DNA of 64,000 nt from Sycobia sp. Sy_11 (GCA_018907035.1 JACCIC010000035.1:682001-746000); one strand, 5' to 3'. Shown: positions 23,947 to 35,760, counted from the first letter of the stretch. A program made the numbers and translations. The notes: a model not told the origin generated them from the letters alone.

Positions 23947-24640
23947 CGATTGTAAAACGGGGACCTGCGCCACGTCTCCCGCCCGTAATCCGTGGCGCCG
24001 GGCGATAGTCACGACGACGACCGAAAACTGCAGAGCCGATAAGAATCGCGAGTCGGCCCGAGGCGCTGCGGCTCTTCGCCGGCAGAGCTCGAACGCCGCG
24101 ATCGAAGATGGAATGCCAAGCAGCGTTCGAAGGGTTGAGCTCGGCGCCGAGTGTCGCTTGGCTGTCGGTGAATCGAGTCCCCCGCCCCCTCGAGCGCGGT
24201 TTCTACCCTCCTTGGGCGCACCTCGGCTCTCTCACCTCACCCCCCCCCCTCGCCACCCACCGCACCCGGTTGCTTTTATTGCATATATCTATACACCGAG
24301 TCGTCTTATTGCCGTCCCGTGCTCGCTCGGTTATGCTTTTCCTCCTCCTTTCTCTTTCCCTTTTGCCCTCCCGCATCCTCGCGCTCTCTCGCGGGCGCCG
24401 CGCGCACTCGCAGGCGTCTATGCACGATCTTACTTCGGGGCGGCAAGCCCTGCGCGCATTTAGATAAGTTAAACTATAAATTAGACGGATCACTGGTAGC
24501 TACTCGAGGAAACGCTGTCGACGACTGAATATGTATGATTTATACAAGGAACCCGCGGCCCTCTTCGATATAATTCAGTCGGCATGCGAGATTTCCCGGG
24601 AGCGCGGAGATGGCTTCTCAGGGCGACAGACAAGACGGAA

Positions 24641-24917
24641 TTTCGTTAATTCGTTAATTTATTTGCAATTAATCCGACAAATTTCATTCTTCGCCTCAAT
24701 CTTTTTACAACTTTTTTTCAATACCCAAGTAATTGTCATGGAACAATGGACGTCGAAGCATCGGGGCAGAAAATTATACTTTGAATTCAAAGAGTTTAAT
24801 GAGCCGCCCTAGTTTAAGTCTACGCTCGAATGAAAAGAAGAAAATTTAAAACTCTAAAATCATGTGAGAGCTCGGGAAGATTTTATTTACAGTAAAAGCA
24901 TCTGTAATATGACCACT

Positions 24918-24972
<55 letters not shown>

Positions 24973-25860
24973 CATATATATATAGATATTTATAGTTACA
25001 AAATATTTCCCTCAGTCCGAGCATTATTGATTTACAATGTACTCGTCATTCTAGGAGAAAAGCAAAGGCGTGCAAGTTGATTCGGGATTTGAAGCCGCAA
25101 TCGAGCGAGCGGGACGCCCGAACAGAATACTAATCAAAGATACACAAATTCCAAGGCTAATACTTCAAATCCCCTTTAGCCGGGATCTCAAAATTAAATT
25201 ATTGGATTAGATGCCTGGGCGTCGCAAACCCTTCACTACATATATTCTCCATTGCCTACTGTATTTTGCATGTGCTCCGCCACCATTTTCTATTCAGAAG
25301 TTCATCTTTTCGAAATGACTTGGCGAAACAATGGCCTTGGAGGAACTTCCCCCCCCCCTCCCGCGTGCCGAGGAATCGCGCTTAGATTACGTTATAGGTT
25401 TTCGAACAATAAGCTAAATTGCCGCTTTGTCGGAACGTATGTCAATACACGCGACAATAACATACAGCAGCCAACATGAATTGCTGATGTCTATTTTAAG
25501 CGATAGAGCCTATTTATTGTAAAACAATGTAGCAGCAAATTTTAGTTTATATGTTTATCGTTAACTAATGTATTTTAACACTCTGTTATTCGCATTGTCA
25601 TCGGTTATACTATATATAATGCAAATAAAAAGAATAGAAATGCTCAAACAACAACGAAATTCTGAATAAGAAGCATATTAATTTGTTTTCCTAAGTATGT
25701 GCGCGAAAACTTTACAGTGTTAGATCTGAGAATTTATTACTCTGCGCACGAGAATTAAAAAGCGTAAACACGAAAACGTGGCTCTACGTAAATACTACGC
25801 GTAGCTGGCAAAAAAATTGAGACACGTCAATCTAGATAGAAATAAAACACGAGGAAGAAA
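24641..25860. other. AT-rich to mixed non-coding patch
   Basis: AT-rich DNA with a long (TA)n tract, then a mixed interval (25070-25450) and AT-rich sequence again. The frames at 24531-24812 and 25252-25479 are unrecognisable. Confidence 0.55.
24921..24984. repeat. (TA)n microsatellite
   Basis: Twenty-four perfect TA units to 24968, then CATACATATATATATA. Confidence 0.97.
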
Positions 25861-27000
25861 CGAAGCGGCGCCCTAATCGGAAGGGAAACAAGAGAAGAAA
25901 AGGATTGTCATCTTTTCTTCTCCATTATTTTTTTCTTTCCCCGGCGACGCTAGCTCCGACGCAGGCTCTCGTCTCGGCGGCCCCGGATCCGGACCGAATC
26001 CCTTCCCCCTGCCGTCCCCTCCCTGCCCGCGCTTCCCGGGAGAGAGGGCGCTATATTTTCATATCAATGATTTTATGACCGCATCCTTCCCGCGGGAGGG
26101 CCGAGGCCCGGGACTCGCTGCTTCGTGCCGTCCGCCCCCTCCTCTCGCTTTCTGCTATCCCCGCCACCGGAGTTCACCGGGCAAAATCTATATTTTATCG
26201 CGCGTGAAATTTTTGCTATTTATTCGCGTATGAGAATTTAAATGTTGCCGAAAACACGGCTCGAGCCTCGGTCTCAGCGTCTCCCTTACGGTTCTCGCGC
26301 GCCCCTCTCCCGTTTTTTCCGCCCTCCGTCCCCGCCGTCTGACTGCTCGTTGCTTTCGATTCCGGTGTCGTAATCCTTGCATGATTTAGAATCGAGGGCT
26401 CGTCAAGTCAACCAAACAGTAATTTCTGTGATGGGGGGGGGGGGTGGAGCGGATCTCTTAAGTAAAAAGAACAACAGCATCGTTCGCCTTGTATTTCTTA
26501 GTTTTTCTCTTTTTTCAGGAGAACTCTATGAAAACTTTCTGAAAATGTCCGTCTAATTGCCAAACTTAGATCTTATTGCTAAAACAGAAAGTACGAAAAA
26601 AGTTTCGAACGTCGCGCTCGATTACGGCGTTTCCGTGTGACAAATGATTGCTTGTCGCTGTCGTTCGGCGACGGCCACGGCTCCCACCCGCGCGGAAAGG
26701 CCGGCGCGACCATCTTTGGTTCGGTAGAAATATATGATCGCGGTATTTTAGAATAACGACGCCATTAGCGGGAGAACTCCTGAAAGATGAACGAAGTAAT
26801 GCCTCACTTTTCCGCGGGCTCTCGCCTTTTAAAAGGGAAATTTGTTTTTGATATTAGGCTGCCTCGAGGCGGGCGACCACTTCCACGTCGGGGCACGCTT
26901 TTTCTCCCTTCGTGAATATTTACGAAGACGAGAGAGTGAGAGAGAGAGAGAGGGGGGGGGGTGTTGCGCCACCTGCACCGCTTCGGTTGCACTCTGGTGA
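25861..27000. other. GC-rich to mixed non-coding patch
   Basis: GC-rich at 25860-26400 and mixed afterwards. Contains a G12 run (26433-26444) and a (GA)n tract passing into a G run at 26929-26961. Confidence 0.55.
26929..26961. repeat. (GA)n plus G-run
   Basis: GAGAGAGTGAGAGAGAGAGAGAG followed by about ten G. Confidence 0.9.
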
Positions 27001-27219
27001 CGACAGACTTGGATCTTCCGATAATAAAAAAAAAAATTAATGTACTAATATCCCGTTGTACCGATCCGTACGAGCAATCAAATATCCTTGCAGCTGTTTA
27101 AGGCAACTGACAACTACGAGTATCTTATTCAGAACGCAATTCACGATAAAATATAAAAATATTTTTTTTCATTTTTAGAATATTAAAATTTAAAGAAACA
27201 AATTTTCTTGATTCATACC

Positions 27220-27345
27220 TTAAAAAATAAACGCATAAATACTTGTATCCCTCTCAAAGTCTTTGTAAAATAATATAATTATAATTATTATGACTGACAG
27301 ATTATCCTGTTTCAAATTATACCCGTAGAATCTGAAATATAAAAG
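27220..27345 (+). mobile_element. Solo arm of MITE-like inverted-repeat element
   Basis: A diverged arm. The outer third is decayed, but AAAGTCTTTGTAAAATAATATA, TTATGACTGACAGA, TATCCTGTTTCAAATTATACCC and GTAGAATCTGAAATATAAAA align in order with the 63-kb element. The ATTAC-AAAATAT-like sequence just after it also continues the similarity. No partner arm seen. Confidence 0.65.
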
Positions 27346-27556
27346 CTATTACAAAAGAATATTATAATATAAAATACGAAAAAAACCTCAGTACACTGTT
27401 GTTGGCAAAGAATAATCTGACTGCTCCGCGACCAAAAAGTTATCGGATCTCTGTATCTGCTTCGTTCAACGTTACAATTTTCTTTTCTTAGTTTAATTTG
27501 AGCAAATTTAAATGTTAATTCTTAACAAAATATTTTCACTTTTATACAATATCCAC

Positions 27557-27559
<3 letters not shown>

Positions 27560-27616
<57 letters not shown>
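27560..27616. repeat. (TA)n microsatellite
   Basis: About twenty-eight uninterrupted TA units. Confidence 0.97.
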
Positions 27617-27619
<3 letters not shown>

Positions 27620-28010
27620 TATTTATATTGTAAATGGTCGCCATGACAACTTCAAAATTGATTCGTACTACTTAAATATAAATTGAAAAATTACATCGGA
27701 ATTGAGAGATATATTTTATTTAATATAATGTCAACTTGTTTCTGCGAAATTTTCCTACTGACGACGATTCTATCCGAGTTAGTAGATATCTGAATAATTT
27801 TTTATCGAATTTTCAAGAAAATGTCTTTACTTGTCAGTGTCGTTTAACAACCTTTCTGTTAGAAATCATTGGTCACAATTAGATTCGATTAAGGTATCCT
27901 TTGAAATAAAACTGCAGCAAATATAGGATAAAAATTTCATACGCATAAAAGCTAAGGAAATAATATTGCAACGGTAAAAATTTCAAAAGAAAACTCAAGC
28001 AGGGATTAAC

Positions 28011-28470
28011 CGTATTTCCGATGCTCATTTGACGTAATATTTATGCTCCACCAATAGCGCGCCTCTCTCATTTCCCGCTATTCTCCACATTTAAAATAAA
28101 CTGCAGTACTCGTCTTTGCTTTCGAGCTATAAAGTTCGAGCTTACAGCGCCAAATGGACTGGAAGATATTAGGCAAAAAAAGAGGCTAGTAAGAGAGATG
28201 GAAGCGCAGCGTGCATCTCGGATTCCGCTAGGATGAACTTTAATTGGAATATGGATCCGTTCCGGCTTTTCCTGATATACTGATAAATTATCCTACGTTC
28301 CATTTGCCTCCCAAAAACATCGGCGTCGTTTTCCGCTCGTCGTCTGTTACCAATTACGCTGCCGATTTATATCCCCCGATGCGACTGCCAACCATCCTCC
28401 CGGCGACAAAAAACCATTGCGTGCAAGAAATTTCACATTTTCTCGCTGCATATTCTTGTGTATTTTAATC
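28011..28470. other. Mixed-composition interval
   Basis: Intermediate GC. The 74-codon plus frame at 28244-28468 has balanced amino-acid use and no repeat, but no similarity that I recognise and no supported start or splice context. I do not call it a gene. Confidence 0.45.
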
Positions 28471-28884
28471 CAAAATGAACGTTTGATTGATTATTCAAAT
28501 AACTCTAATTTGTCTTCATTAAAAATAATAATGTCTTTGTATTGACTGATGAAAAATTTAAAGATTATTATGAAAATTTGATATTGTAATTTAATTACAA
28601 AAACAGTTAGATTATGGTTAATGTAGGTTCTTAAATACATTTGGGCATTCTTGATAGAGCTTATTAAATGTATCTTAATTACTTATATTAAATAATTAAC
28701 TTCAAAATTAATTTATCAGAAAATTGCTTAAATATATCCAAAGAGAGTAGATTTCTTAAAAGTTGTGACAAAAGTATTCGGAGATAAATTGATCGTGAAT
28801 TGGTTTAAGACAATGTCGTCAATGCGTTAATGAAAAGTAGCCAGAAAATTCCAGTCATGTTTGTACATTTAATAAAATTTTCGC

Positions 28885-28893
28885 CATTGTATC
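28885..28893. repeat. Target-site duplication, left copy
   Basis: CATTGTATC directly before the SINE (on the plus strand). It is repeated exactly at 29098-29106. Confidence 0.8.
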
Positions 28894-29097
28894 TTCTTTT
28901 TTTTTTTATGTTATTTAAAGTCTATTTATGCTTCAAAATACCGGTGCTACGGTGGTCTACGATGTGTTTGTAAACAAAGCACATGTAAATTATTACATTG
29001 CGGTACTTCTCTCAATCGGTGGAGACCGGGATTTGTACTCGGATCACCGAGTTCCTAGTCCTCCGCTCTAGCGATCGAGCCATCGTAGGACTCTCAA
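28894..29097 (-). mobile_element. tRNA-derived SINE, about 204 bp
   Basis: Read on the minus strand, the element starts at 29097 with TTGAGAG. It continues with a tRNA-like head (29090-29018, 73 bases) whose D-arm region reads TGGCTCGATCGCTAGAGCG, a near-standard A box with a four-pair D stem GCTC/GAGC. A T-arm follows with loop TACAAAT and four of five stem pairs; the B-box core GTACAAATCC differs from the standard GTTCAAATCC by one base. The acceptor and anticodon stems are decayed, so this is not a working tRNA. A body of about 110 bases without tRNA similarity follows, ending in an A-rich tail (eleven A, then GAA, at 28907-28894). Perfect 9-bp duplications flank it. This layout is that of a SINE transcribed by RNA polymerase III and mobilised by a LINE. 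No second copy is in the window. Confidence 0.85.
29018..29090 (-). promoter_or_regulatory. tRNA-like head with internal pol III A and B boxes
   Basis: A-box-like TGGCTCGATCG and B-box-like GTACAAATCC lie at spacing typical of tRNA genes. This is the probable internal promoter of the SINE. The B-box substitution (T to A) may weaken it. Confidence 0.65.
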
Positions 29098-29106
29098 CAT
29101 TGTATC
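29098..29106. repeat. Target-site duplication, right copy
   Basis: CATTGTATC, identical to 28885-28893, placed immediately beyond the SINE head. Confidence 0.8.
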
Positions 29107-29220
29107 AAAATGTTGTTTGTTTAGTCAAATTATCTATTTAAAATTGCGTACAGGGCAGTTGATTAATAAAAAAAATTTCTACGTATAGGAAGGAAGGAGA
29201 AAGTACGAGGATTCGTTTGA

Positions 29221-29830
29221 AGGAACGATGCATCGATCGGCGGCGGGTGCGCATCTGGTGCTCGGGCATGGAGGTCGGCCGGACGGTCTCGCGCTCTTCG
29301 GAGACCTAAGAGAAATGCCGGGCATTAGGTCCGGGAGGGCGGGCGAGCGGGCAACGACGAAAGTTGATTCGCCTCACGATCCGCGGCGGGACTCTGCCTC
29401 ACTCTTTCTCTCTCTCTCTCTCGCTCTCTTCGCGCGGACCGCGCGTGATCTATGCCCGGCGCGTTCTCCGCGCCCCGGGCCGCGAGGCTCCTCTCCGGGG
29501 AATCTCCGTGACGTATGTGGCCACCTGACGAGAGAAAACAATCTTCGAGAATATATCGTTCGCCTTACTCTCGCCTCCTCCCTTCATTATCCCCGCAGGC
29601 CGATACAGAAGCGCATTTCTTTCTCTTTCCCATTCGTCTCGGCTTCGCCTATAGGACGGGCTAAAAAATTATACGTCGCGCGCCGCTTTGTCAACCGGCT
29701 CGGGCTCGAGTTCGATCTCCCACTCGCTTGTCATTCGCGGAACAAACTATCTAGTTCTACATCTACTAACTACTCTACTTTGGACGTATGGTTTGGCTTC
29801 TCGAAGGTCTTCATTCGCATTCAATACTGA
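29221..29830. other. GC-rich non-coding patch
   Basis: GC-rich DNA. A 200-codon plus frame spans almost the whole patch (29228-29830), running through a short (TC)n tract as Ser-Leu. Its residues are Arg/Ser/Pro-rich and match no family. Rejected as a gene. Confidence 0.5.
29403..29430. repeat. (TC)n tract
   Basis: TCTTTCTCTCTCTCTCTCTCGCTCTCTT; about nine TC units in the core. Confidence 0.85.
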
Positions 29831-30740
29831 CGGGATAATTATGTACATTTGGTCTGTATGTTGAATAAAAATTTTTCTTCTCGAACGATTAACGAAATCT
29901 TTGCACACAGGAAGTAGAACGAAGCCAAAGCTTTTTTAGTTCTACTAACTGCAGTATCCACTTTTCTAAGCGATTTTCCTCTCAAGCTGCGCAAAAGCGG
30001 CTCCGTAAGACTTGGTAAATTTATTAAAGTAACGTTCGTTCTCGTCAGATTTCTTTTCTGTCCACTCTGCATTATCAATGTGCCCGGGGAAGATTAACGA
30101 GGCGAGCGCAGTTTGGGAATCTGCAGGAGTCCCGCTGTGTATATACACCCAGTTTCTCAATTCGTCTTCGTGGCAAACGCGTGCGGTTTGGCTATTTCGC
30201 CCCTTGACCGAGAAAAATGGCTATCGGGTCTGGGAATACGTTTACGAGCCTCCCGCGCCGGGTAATTCTATTACCGAAGGATTTTTTTTTGCTCTTTATA
30301 AGATATCGGCTTTGTCTAACCTTTTAAGGAGTGCCACTGCGTACCCTCGAACTGCCGAGCTGCCCTGATATATTGCAGAATAATAATGGAATATTGGAAA
30401 TCATCCTTAAAAGTTTTATTATATATCTTTATGCATGCAGGCTTGTATGTAATTTTGATTTATAATTCTGTTTCCAAATGTATAAAGTATTAATATCTTT
30501 TTATTATATTTAATTTTTGGAGAAGTTGGTTAGTTCAACTTTTCATTGTTAAATAATGCATGGATTAGTGTATTACTATGTAGTAGATGTTTTAAAAAAA
30601 ATTACAATCAACTAAAATCGGTTATTTACCGATAGATATATAGTGACTCTATCGGATAGATATTAAATTACTATCTTGAATTTTATAATTATCCAATTCA
30701 TTCGAATGAAATTGTATTACAGCATGAGTCAGTGATTTCG
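29831..30740. other. Mixed then AT-rich non-coding interval
   Basis: Intermediate GC to about 30370, then AT-rich. The 96-codon plus frame at 30078-30368 has balanced composition (several Trp, Tyr and Phe) but no recognised motif. Confidence 0.45.
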
Positions 30741-31123
30741 TATTGGCTACAATCAAACGAACGACTCGAACGAGCGAGACAAAAAAAGAGAGAAGACGAT
30801 TCTTGGATACCGAAGCAGTTCTATAAATCAAAGGGGAGGTGGGGGGAGGCGATAGATCGACTGTTTAGCTTGAAAAGTGTGCATGAAATTTCCCTGCTCC
30901 ACTCTGACGAAAAGAAATCCTTGGCCTCGGAGGCGGCGATCCCACCGATATCAGATATAACATTTGCATGGGGTTTATGAAAATTCTATAGTTTATGGAC
31001 GTATTCGTATGTATTATCGTATTAGCATATTCTGGAAAAGACAGCAATCTCAATATTGGATAGCGGCCCGGGCTATATCGACTTGTTTACTACCCCGTTT
31101 GTTCTTTTGGTGGTGATCGCTCG

Positions 31124-31144
31124 ATATATATATATATATATATA
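31124..31144. repeat. (TA)n microsatellite
   Basis: Ten TA units. Confidence 0.93.
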
Positions 31145-31376
31145 CAAAAGTGGTGCGCGAGCGAGGGTAAGAAAAAAAACGGCTCGGAAAGCCCAATGGC
31201 ACACGTGTCCTTCTTTTCCTACCGTAAACGCTTCGTTTTTCTCCTCCGTACCCGATTCGGATACGCGATATCTAATCTGCATAACGTTTTTATCGGCGAT
31301 TCGCCTCGGTATAGCTGCGGGGAAACTTTTTGCTCTCTGTCTCACTCTTCCACCTCTTCCCTTTTATTTTTTTTCA

Positions 31377-31377
<1 letters not shown>

Positions 31378-31424
<47 letters not shown>

Positions 31425-31429
31425 TTCTC
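31378..31429. repeat. (TC)n microsatellite
   Basis: About twenty-four TC units with two CTGTC interruptions. Confidence 0.95.
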
Positions 31430-31880
31430 AACAATCCGACTTCGAAAGTAGCAGAGTCATCGCAATAGACTGAAAAATCGCTGTAGCAAGAGCCGACCCT
31501 TGTATTTTCGTCCCATATAACGGGCTCGCCTCCAGAAAGCCAGGTCGACTCCTTGACTTTGCTCGATTGGAGATAGGAAATTATTGATCGAGATGCGGAC
31601 ATTTCACGGCACGAGATTAAGCTGACGCCAACATCTCGAAACATTCAAAAATCATACGTCGTGTCTGTCAGTCATTTGGGAGACTCGTACGTCGTTTAGA
31701 AAAGAGAAACCTGTGAATGATTAAACGCCAAAGCTTCGAACGTGCTCCGCCGCTGATTTCGAATCTTGCCGCTGAAACGAAGGAGTGGCGTCTGGGATAT
31801 TCGCGGGAATTCGAGACGAGTATAGCCGTGGCGGGGGGGGGGGAGTGCGGAGGGGCAAACGAGGTCGAATGGAAGCGTTA

Positions 31881-32440
31881 GTAATTCGATTGGTCAGTAT
31901 TTTTGATTCAACTGGATAAAAGAGATGGAAATTTTTACATAAGTCATGATAATCAAATCATTTTCCGTATAGACTTCATGAAAAGTTGAAAGGCTCGACT
32001 CCTCATATTTTAACATCGTAAAACTGCGATCGAAATTTTCTCCATATTGTACCTTATTTTAGATACTAGTTAACGGATTTTTTCTTTACTCAGGTATATA
32101 TCGTGCGCAATAATTTTTAGAACAATTTCATCATAGAATACTATAAGTAGAACTTCAAAATTACTATAATTATCTTTTATCTGATTACTAAAAGATCGGA
32201 TAATTGTATTATTGAGTATGCTATATCAGCAGAGTAAATTCGCTATTTCGCAACGAGATGGTTTAAAGTACTGATTTCGAATTAAGACCTATTTTAGTAC
32301 GTTACGTAAAAATGACCATTTCGTTTTTACTTTGATTTCATTTACTGAATTGTTAATCCATTATTCAGAATTAGAATATATTAAAAGTATCGGCACTTCT
32401 TCTACAACGATTATAAAATACTTCCCGCACAAATTTAAAA
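31881..32440. other. AT-rich non-coding patch
   Basis: AT-rich DNA; nothing specific seen. Confidence 0.6.
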
Positions 32441-33245
32441 AATGCATACAAAGTTCGAGGATGGCCGAATACGCCGCCGTTCAGCAAAGCAAAGAGCAAG
32501 TTGGGCCGTCACCTATGATCATCGGATGGGGCGAACGGTAGGGGGGGGGAGGGGAGGAACGCCGTTTCGGTGGTCGTCTGGCAAGTGGCCTAATCAAGGC
32601 GCAGTTCTCGCGTTGGCTTCTAATACGGCTGGGAGGCATTTAATCTCGACAACTTGCTAACGACCTGACCAAAGCCGCACTCGCGCACCATTTCCGATAA
32701 GCGGGCGGCGATGCTCTCTCGCACTCTCTCCACTCAACCCTTGCCCGCCGTATCTGAATCTCTCTTCCAGCATCTCCGTCTCGCACGTGCAAGAAGCGCC
32801 GCTTAGCCGATGTATCTGTAAGTCCGCCCGAACGGGCGAGCGCGAGCCTGCAACCTCCCCAGCCCCACCTCCTGTATCAACTTGGAGCTGGGTCGGCTCG
32901 GCTCTTTCGCGCTTCCTTCGCACTCCCCCGCCACCCTCCCGAAGCATATCGAGAGGTAAACGGGATTCCAGATCCCGACAGTGCCTGGGCGCAGCGGCGA
33001 AATCCCGGCTGATACGTTTCGAATAGGTTTGGCATTGTCCAGGAGCTCGCGTGGCCAGTAGCTTGGACAGGGACTCACTTCCGGCCCCATAATCGGCGGC
33101 AGCGTCGAACGCGTGTCACTCAATGGGCTTCGGATACGGCAGAATTGTTTCTACGTATCCGGAGCCACAAAGTCGAGTTTCAGCGCATTGGAAGTCGAAA
33201 GCTCAACGCCGTAAGCGATCGACACTACTGACAGAATTTGTTAGG
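32441..33245. other. GC-rich non-coding patch
   Basis: GC-rich DNA with overlapping frames on both strands, none recognisable. A 13-bp hairpin lies near its right end (33126-33166). Confidence 0.5.
33126..33166. other. 13-bp hairpin with 15-base loop
   Basis: GGCTTCGGATACG at 33126-33138 pairs with CGTATCCGGAGCC at 33154-33166: twelve Watson-Crick pairs and one G-U pair as RNA (plus strand), with a 15-base loop. On the minus strand the odd pair would be A-C, so the stem fits plus-strand RNA better. It is shorter than a normal animal microRNA precursor. Function is unknown. Confidence 0.75.
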
Positions 33246-33860
33246 TAATCGTAATTCTTATGATAGGTAGAGGTATACATTTATTAAAGTTTATTTTACT
33301 TTCTACAGAACTGAATTTATTAAGTAAAAGTATAATATACTTATATATTTAGATACTCAAAATGGGAAATATGTCGGACGCTCAAGTGCAAAACGTGTAC
33401 AAGTATTGATTAGTGACGTTACATTGCGTGCGGTCAGACGTAAATCTAAAATCTGGTTTAATGCACCTGTCTCAAGGATTGACTAGTGTAATAGTGCAAT
33501 TGCGATACTACCACGTACAAAAAGTGGCAGGGGGAATGCTCGCAGACGTCTGAGTCTTCGATTTTTCCTTTGAATTTTGAAGAAAAGCGATGATCGACCG
33601 CTTCCTCTTGCGAATTCGTAGATGTTAGAAACAAAGAATTTTATTACTGTAGAAGAACAAAATTATACATTATATGTAGATGAATTGTATATTACAAACT
33701 TTACACATATTTATAGTTAGAATTACATATTGTTCGTAATTCATTTTTCAGAACTAATATGAGAATGAAAAATATTACGTGAATAGTGACGCAGTCTGTA
33801 TGCTGTATGTGTTTCGTAAAAAATCTTTTTCTATATATTCATAATAATGCAGAGCGCCCA
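33246..33860. other. AT-rich non-coding patch
   Basis: AT-rich DNA; nothing specific seen. Confidence 0.6.
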
Positions 33861-34260
33861 TTCTCATATAGTCGGAGAAACTAACGCCGTATCGAGTACT
33901 AGTCGAGTGTCGTGCCAACGGCCCGATTCAATTTAAACTTTGCGCATAGGACGTGCGAGAGAGAAGCGACGAGTAGTGGGTAGCGGAACGAGATGAAAAG
34001 AGAGAGCATTATCCGAAGTCGAGAATGCTCATGAGGGAAAGAAGGATATCGGGCGTCGTGCGGTGGAGCGAGGGAGAGAGGGGAGAGGGGAAGAAAATCC
34101 TCCCTCTGTATTGTATAGGTACACTAAATCGTTCGAAATTAACGCGAGTTATTAGTTGACGGCGATAATTAGAAGGCAATTGCATGGAAAAGCCAGTTTT
34201 GCCGGAGGGCGGGGGGGGGAGGGTTAGAGTACAGATATTTTGCTTAAGTACGGATTGACG
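33861..34260. other. Short GC-richer purine-rich interval
   Basis: About 400 bases with many GA/GGA-rich words (33955-34095) but no perfect microsatellite, and a G9-type run near 34211-34219. Confidence 0.5.
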
Positions 34261-34850
34261 ATAAGCGCATTGAACTCCCGCCCTTGTTTATTATTCTCGA
34301 CACAACAGCTAGTTCGAACGACACTGCAACGAGCAAATACTCGAACAAATAAACGCAACTCTACTAAATCAACAGCTGCTGGATTCCGGAGATTGTGTTT
34401 GCAATCTTCAAACATATTTAAGCATAGTAGATTTTTTTTATAAACTCAAATCCTTTATGGTTTTTCTTATGTACTTTTGTATAATTTTAATCGAGTATTC
34501 AAATTTTTTAATGCTCTTGCATTCCAACTATTTATCTTCAATTATAATGTTCAACCGATAGAGTTACGTATTATAGATTAAATAGCAAATTCTATTTTAA
34601 CCGAACACAATTTCAAAATCAACTTTATTTATTTCTTTTCTGTTTTAATCGACTTTCATTTCGTCGTGCCTGGAAAAATTATGCAGTCAAGCCATAAGTT
34701 TAATCCAATTTTGGTAACCGCTTAATCAAGCGTAGTATGCCAAGCATAGAAATCATCCGGTATAACGTTCGATTTGTTTTTTCAAACGAAATAGATAGAG
34801 ATGTACGCCAGAGCGAATTGGAATAAATAACGAAGCCGATAAATCAGACC
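34261..34850. other. AT-rich non-coding patch
   Basis: AT-rich DNA. The two short frames at 34224-34443 on opposite strands are unrecognisable. Confidence 0.6.
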
Positions 34851-34946
34851 GAACTCGAGGGCCGGATATTCAAATATTCGAAGTTCCAATGCAAGCCCGA
34901 AACTGTTTTGCAACGTCCTCTCCCCGCCACCCCACCCCTCGGTAGG

Positions 34947-34968
34947 AGGCAGGCAGGCAGGCAGGCAA
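34947..34968. repeat. (GGCA)n tetranucleotide repeat
   Basis: Five AGGC units. Confidence 0.93.
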
Positions 34969-34980
34969 CAGCGCTACCAC

Positions 34981-35002
34981 CAGCAGCAGCAGCAGCAGCA
35001 GC
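34981..35002. repeat. (CAG)n trinucleotide repeat
   Basis: Seven CAG units. On the minus strand this reads as Leu or Cys runs in spurious frames. Confidence 0.95.
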
Positions 35003-35760
35003 GCGAAAAGCCTACTTTCGAGCGCCCGAGATATTCGCCGCTGCTGGCAATACACTCGGGAGCGGGTGAACTTATCCTTCGCCTCGCGCTCGAGCCTTCC
35101 CCCATGCCGCACCCCCTCCCCGCAGTCGCGAAAGAGCACAAAAGCATATTAGATATTTTGGAATATTGGCTTCTTCCCTCCCTGCCTCTCGCGGCGGCTC
35201 CTCTTCTCCGTGCCGCTTCAGCCCCTCCCCTCTGCCACGAGCGCGGAACGCTGCCGCAAACAAATAAATCCAATGGCCTCCCCTTGCTTTTTCGCCTCTC
35301 TCTCCTCCCGCTCCTCCTGCCCGCGCGTTCGCTCATTTTTATGTGGCGCGTCCCCCGCCGCGCGCCCGCCGAGCGCCCGCCACCACCGCCGCCGCACGAC
35401 GCTCCCCCACGCCGCGAAGCTTTCGATACTTAGCGGGGGTGGTGCGCGGGGGGAGGGCTGGGGTGGGGGGCGAGATCTCTTTGAGATCCGCGCGCGAGCT
35501 CCGGGGAAGGGCCGCGGGAGGTAAGGTAAATTTGCATGCGTGCGCGCAACGCATTTTGCCCTGTCGAGCGGCCGGGCGGGGTTGAGTCGCGCGCGTGCGA
35601 GCGTTAATATTCATACGCCACGTGACGAACTGTCGTATATAGACGCAAATACACTCGTAATGTGCGCTTCGCGGCGGGGAAGAGGGAGCGAGACACAAAG
35701 TATTGGTAAATAAATCATGACCTGTATTAGTATTTATTTGCATCTGTTTGCGGTGGGAGT

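Larger units (their letters stand above)
22651..24640. other. GC-rich non-coding patch
   Basis: A 2-kb GC-rich patch. The 264-codon minus frame at 22647-23441 is the longest open frame in this part. It is Arg/Ser/Gly/Pro-rich throughout, includes the translated minisatellite at 23162-23200, and resembles no family, so I treat it as non-coding. Two A-rich tracts interrupt the patch at 23655-23690 and 23913-23946. Confidence 0.5.
27001..28010. other. AT-rich non-coding patch
   Basis: AT-rich DNA with a transposon arm at 27220-27345 and a long (TA)n tract. Confidence 0.6.
28471..29220. other. AT-rich patch carrying a SINE
   Basis: AT-rich DNA into which a SINE has inserted (28894-29097, listed separately). 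Nothing else recognised. Confidence 0.6.
30741..31880. other. Mixed-composition interval
   Basis: Intermediate GC with a (TA)n and a (TC)n tract. A G10-type run is at about 31834-31843. No gene supported. Confidence 0.5.
34851..35760. other. GC-rich non-coding patch
   Basis: A very GC-rich patch. It contains a (GGCA)n and a (CAG)n array 12 bases apart, and frames open on both strands in several phases. No gene supported. Confidence 0.55.

Noticed and set aside
29018..29090. Functional tRNA gene on the minus strand
   Set aside because: D and T arms are tRNA-like, but acceptor and anticodon stems do not pair, and the sequence lies inside an element with A-rich tail and target duplication. Assigned to a SINE instead.
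29228..29830. 200-codon plus-strand frame
   Set aside because: Spans a whole GC-rich patch through a (TC)n tract; composition-driven.
30078..30368. 96-codon frame with balanced composition
   Set aside because: No motif, no family likeness and no splice or promoter context.
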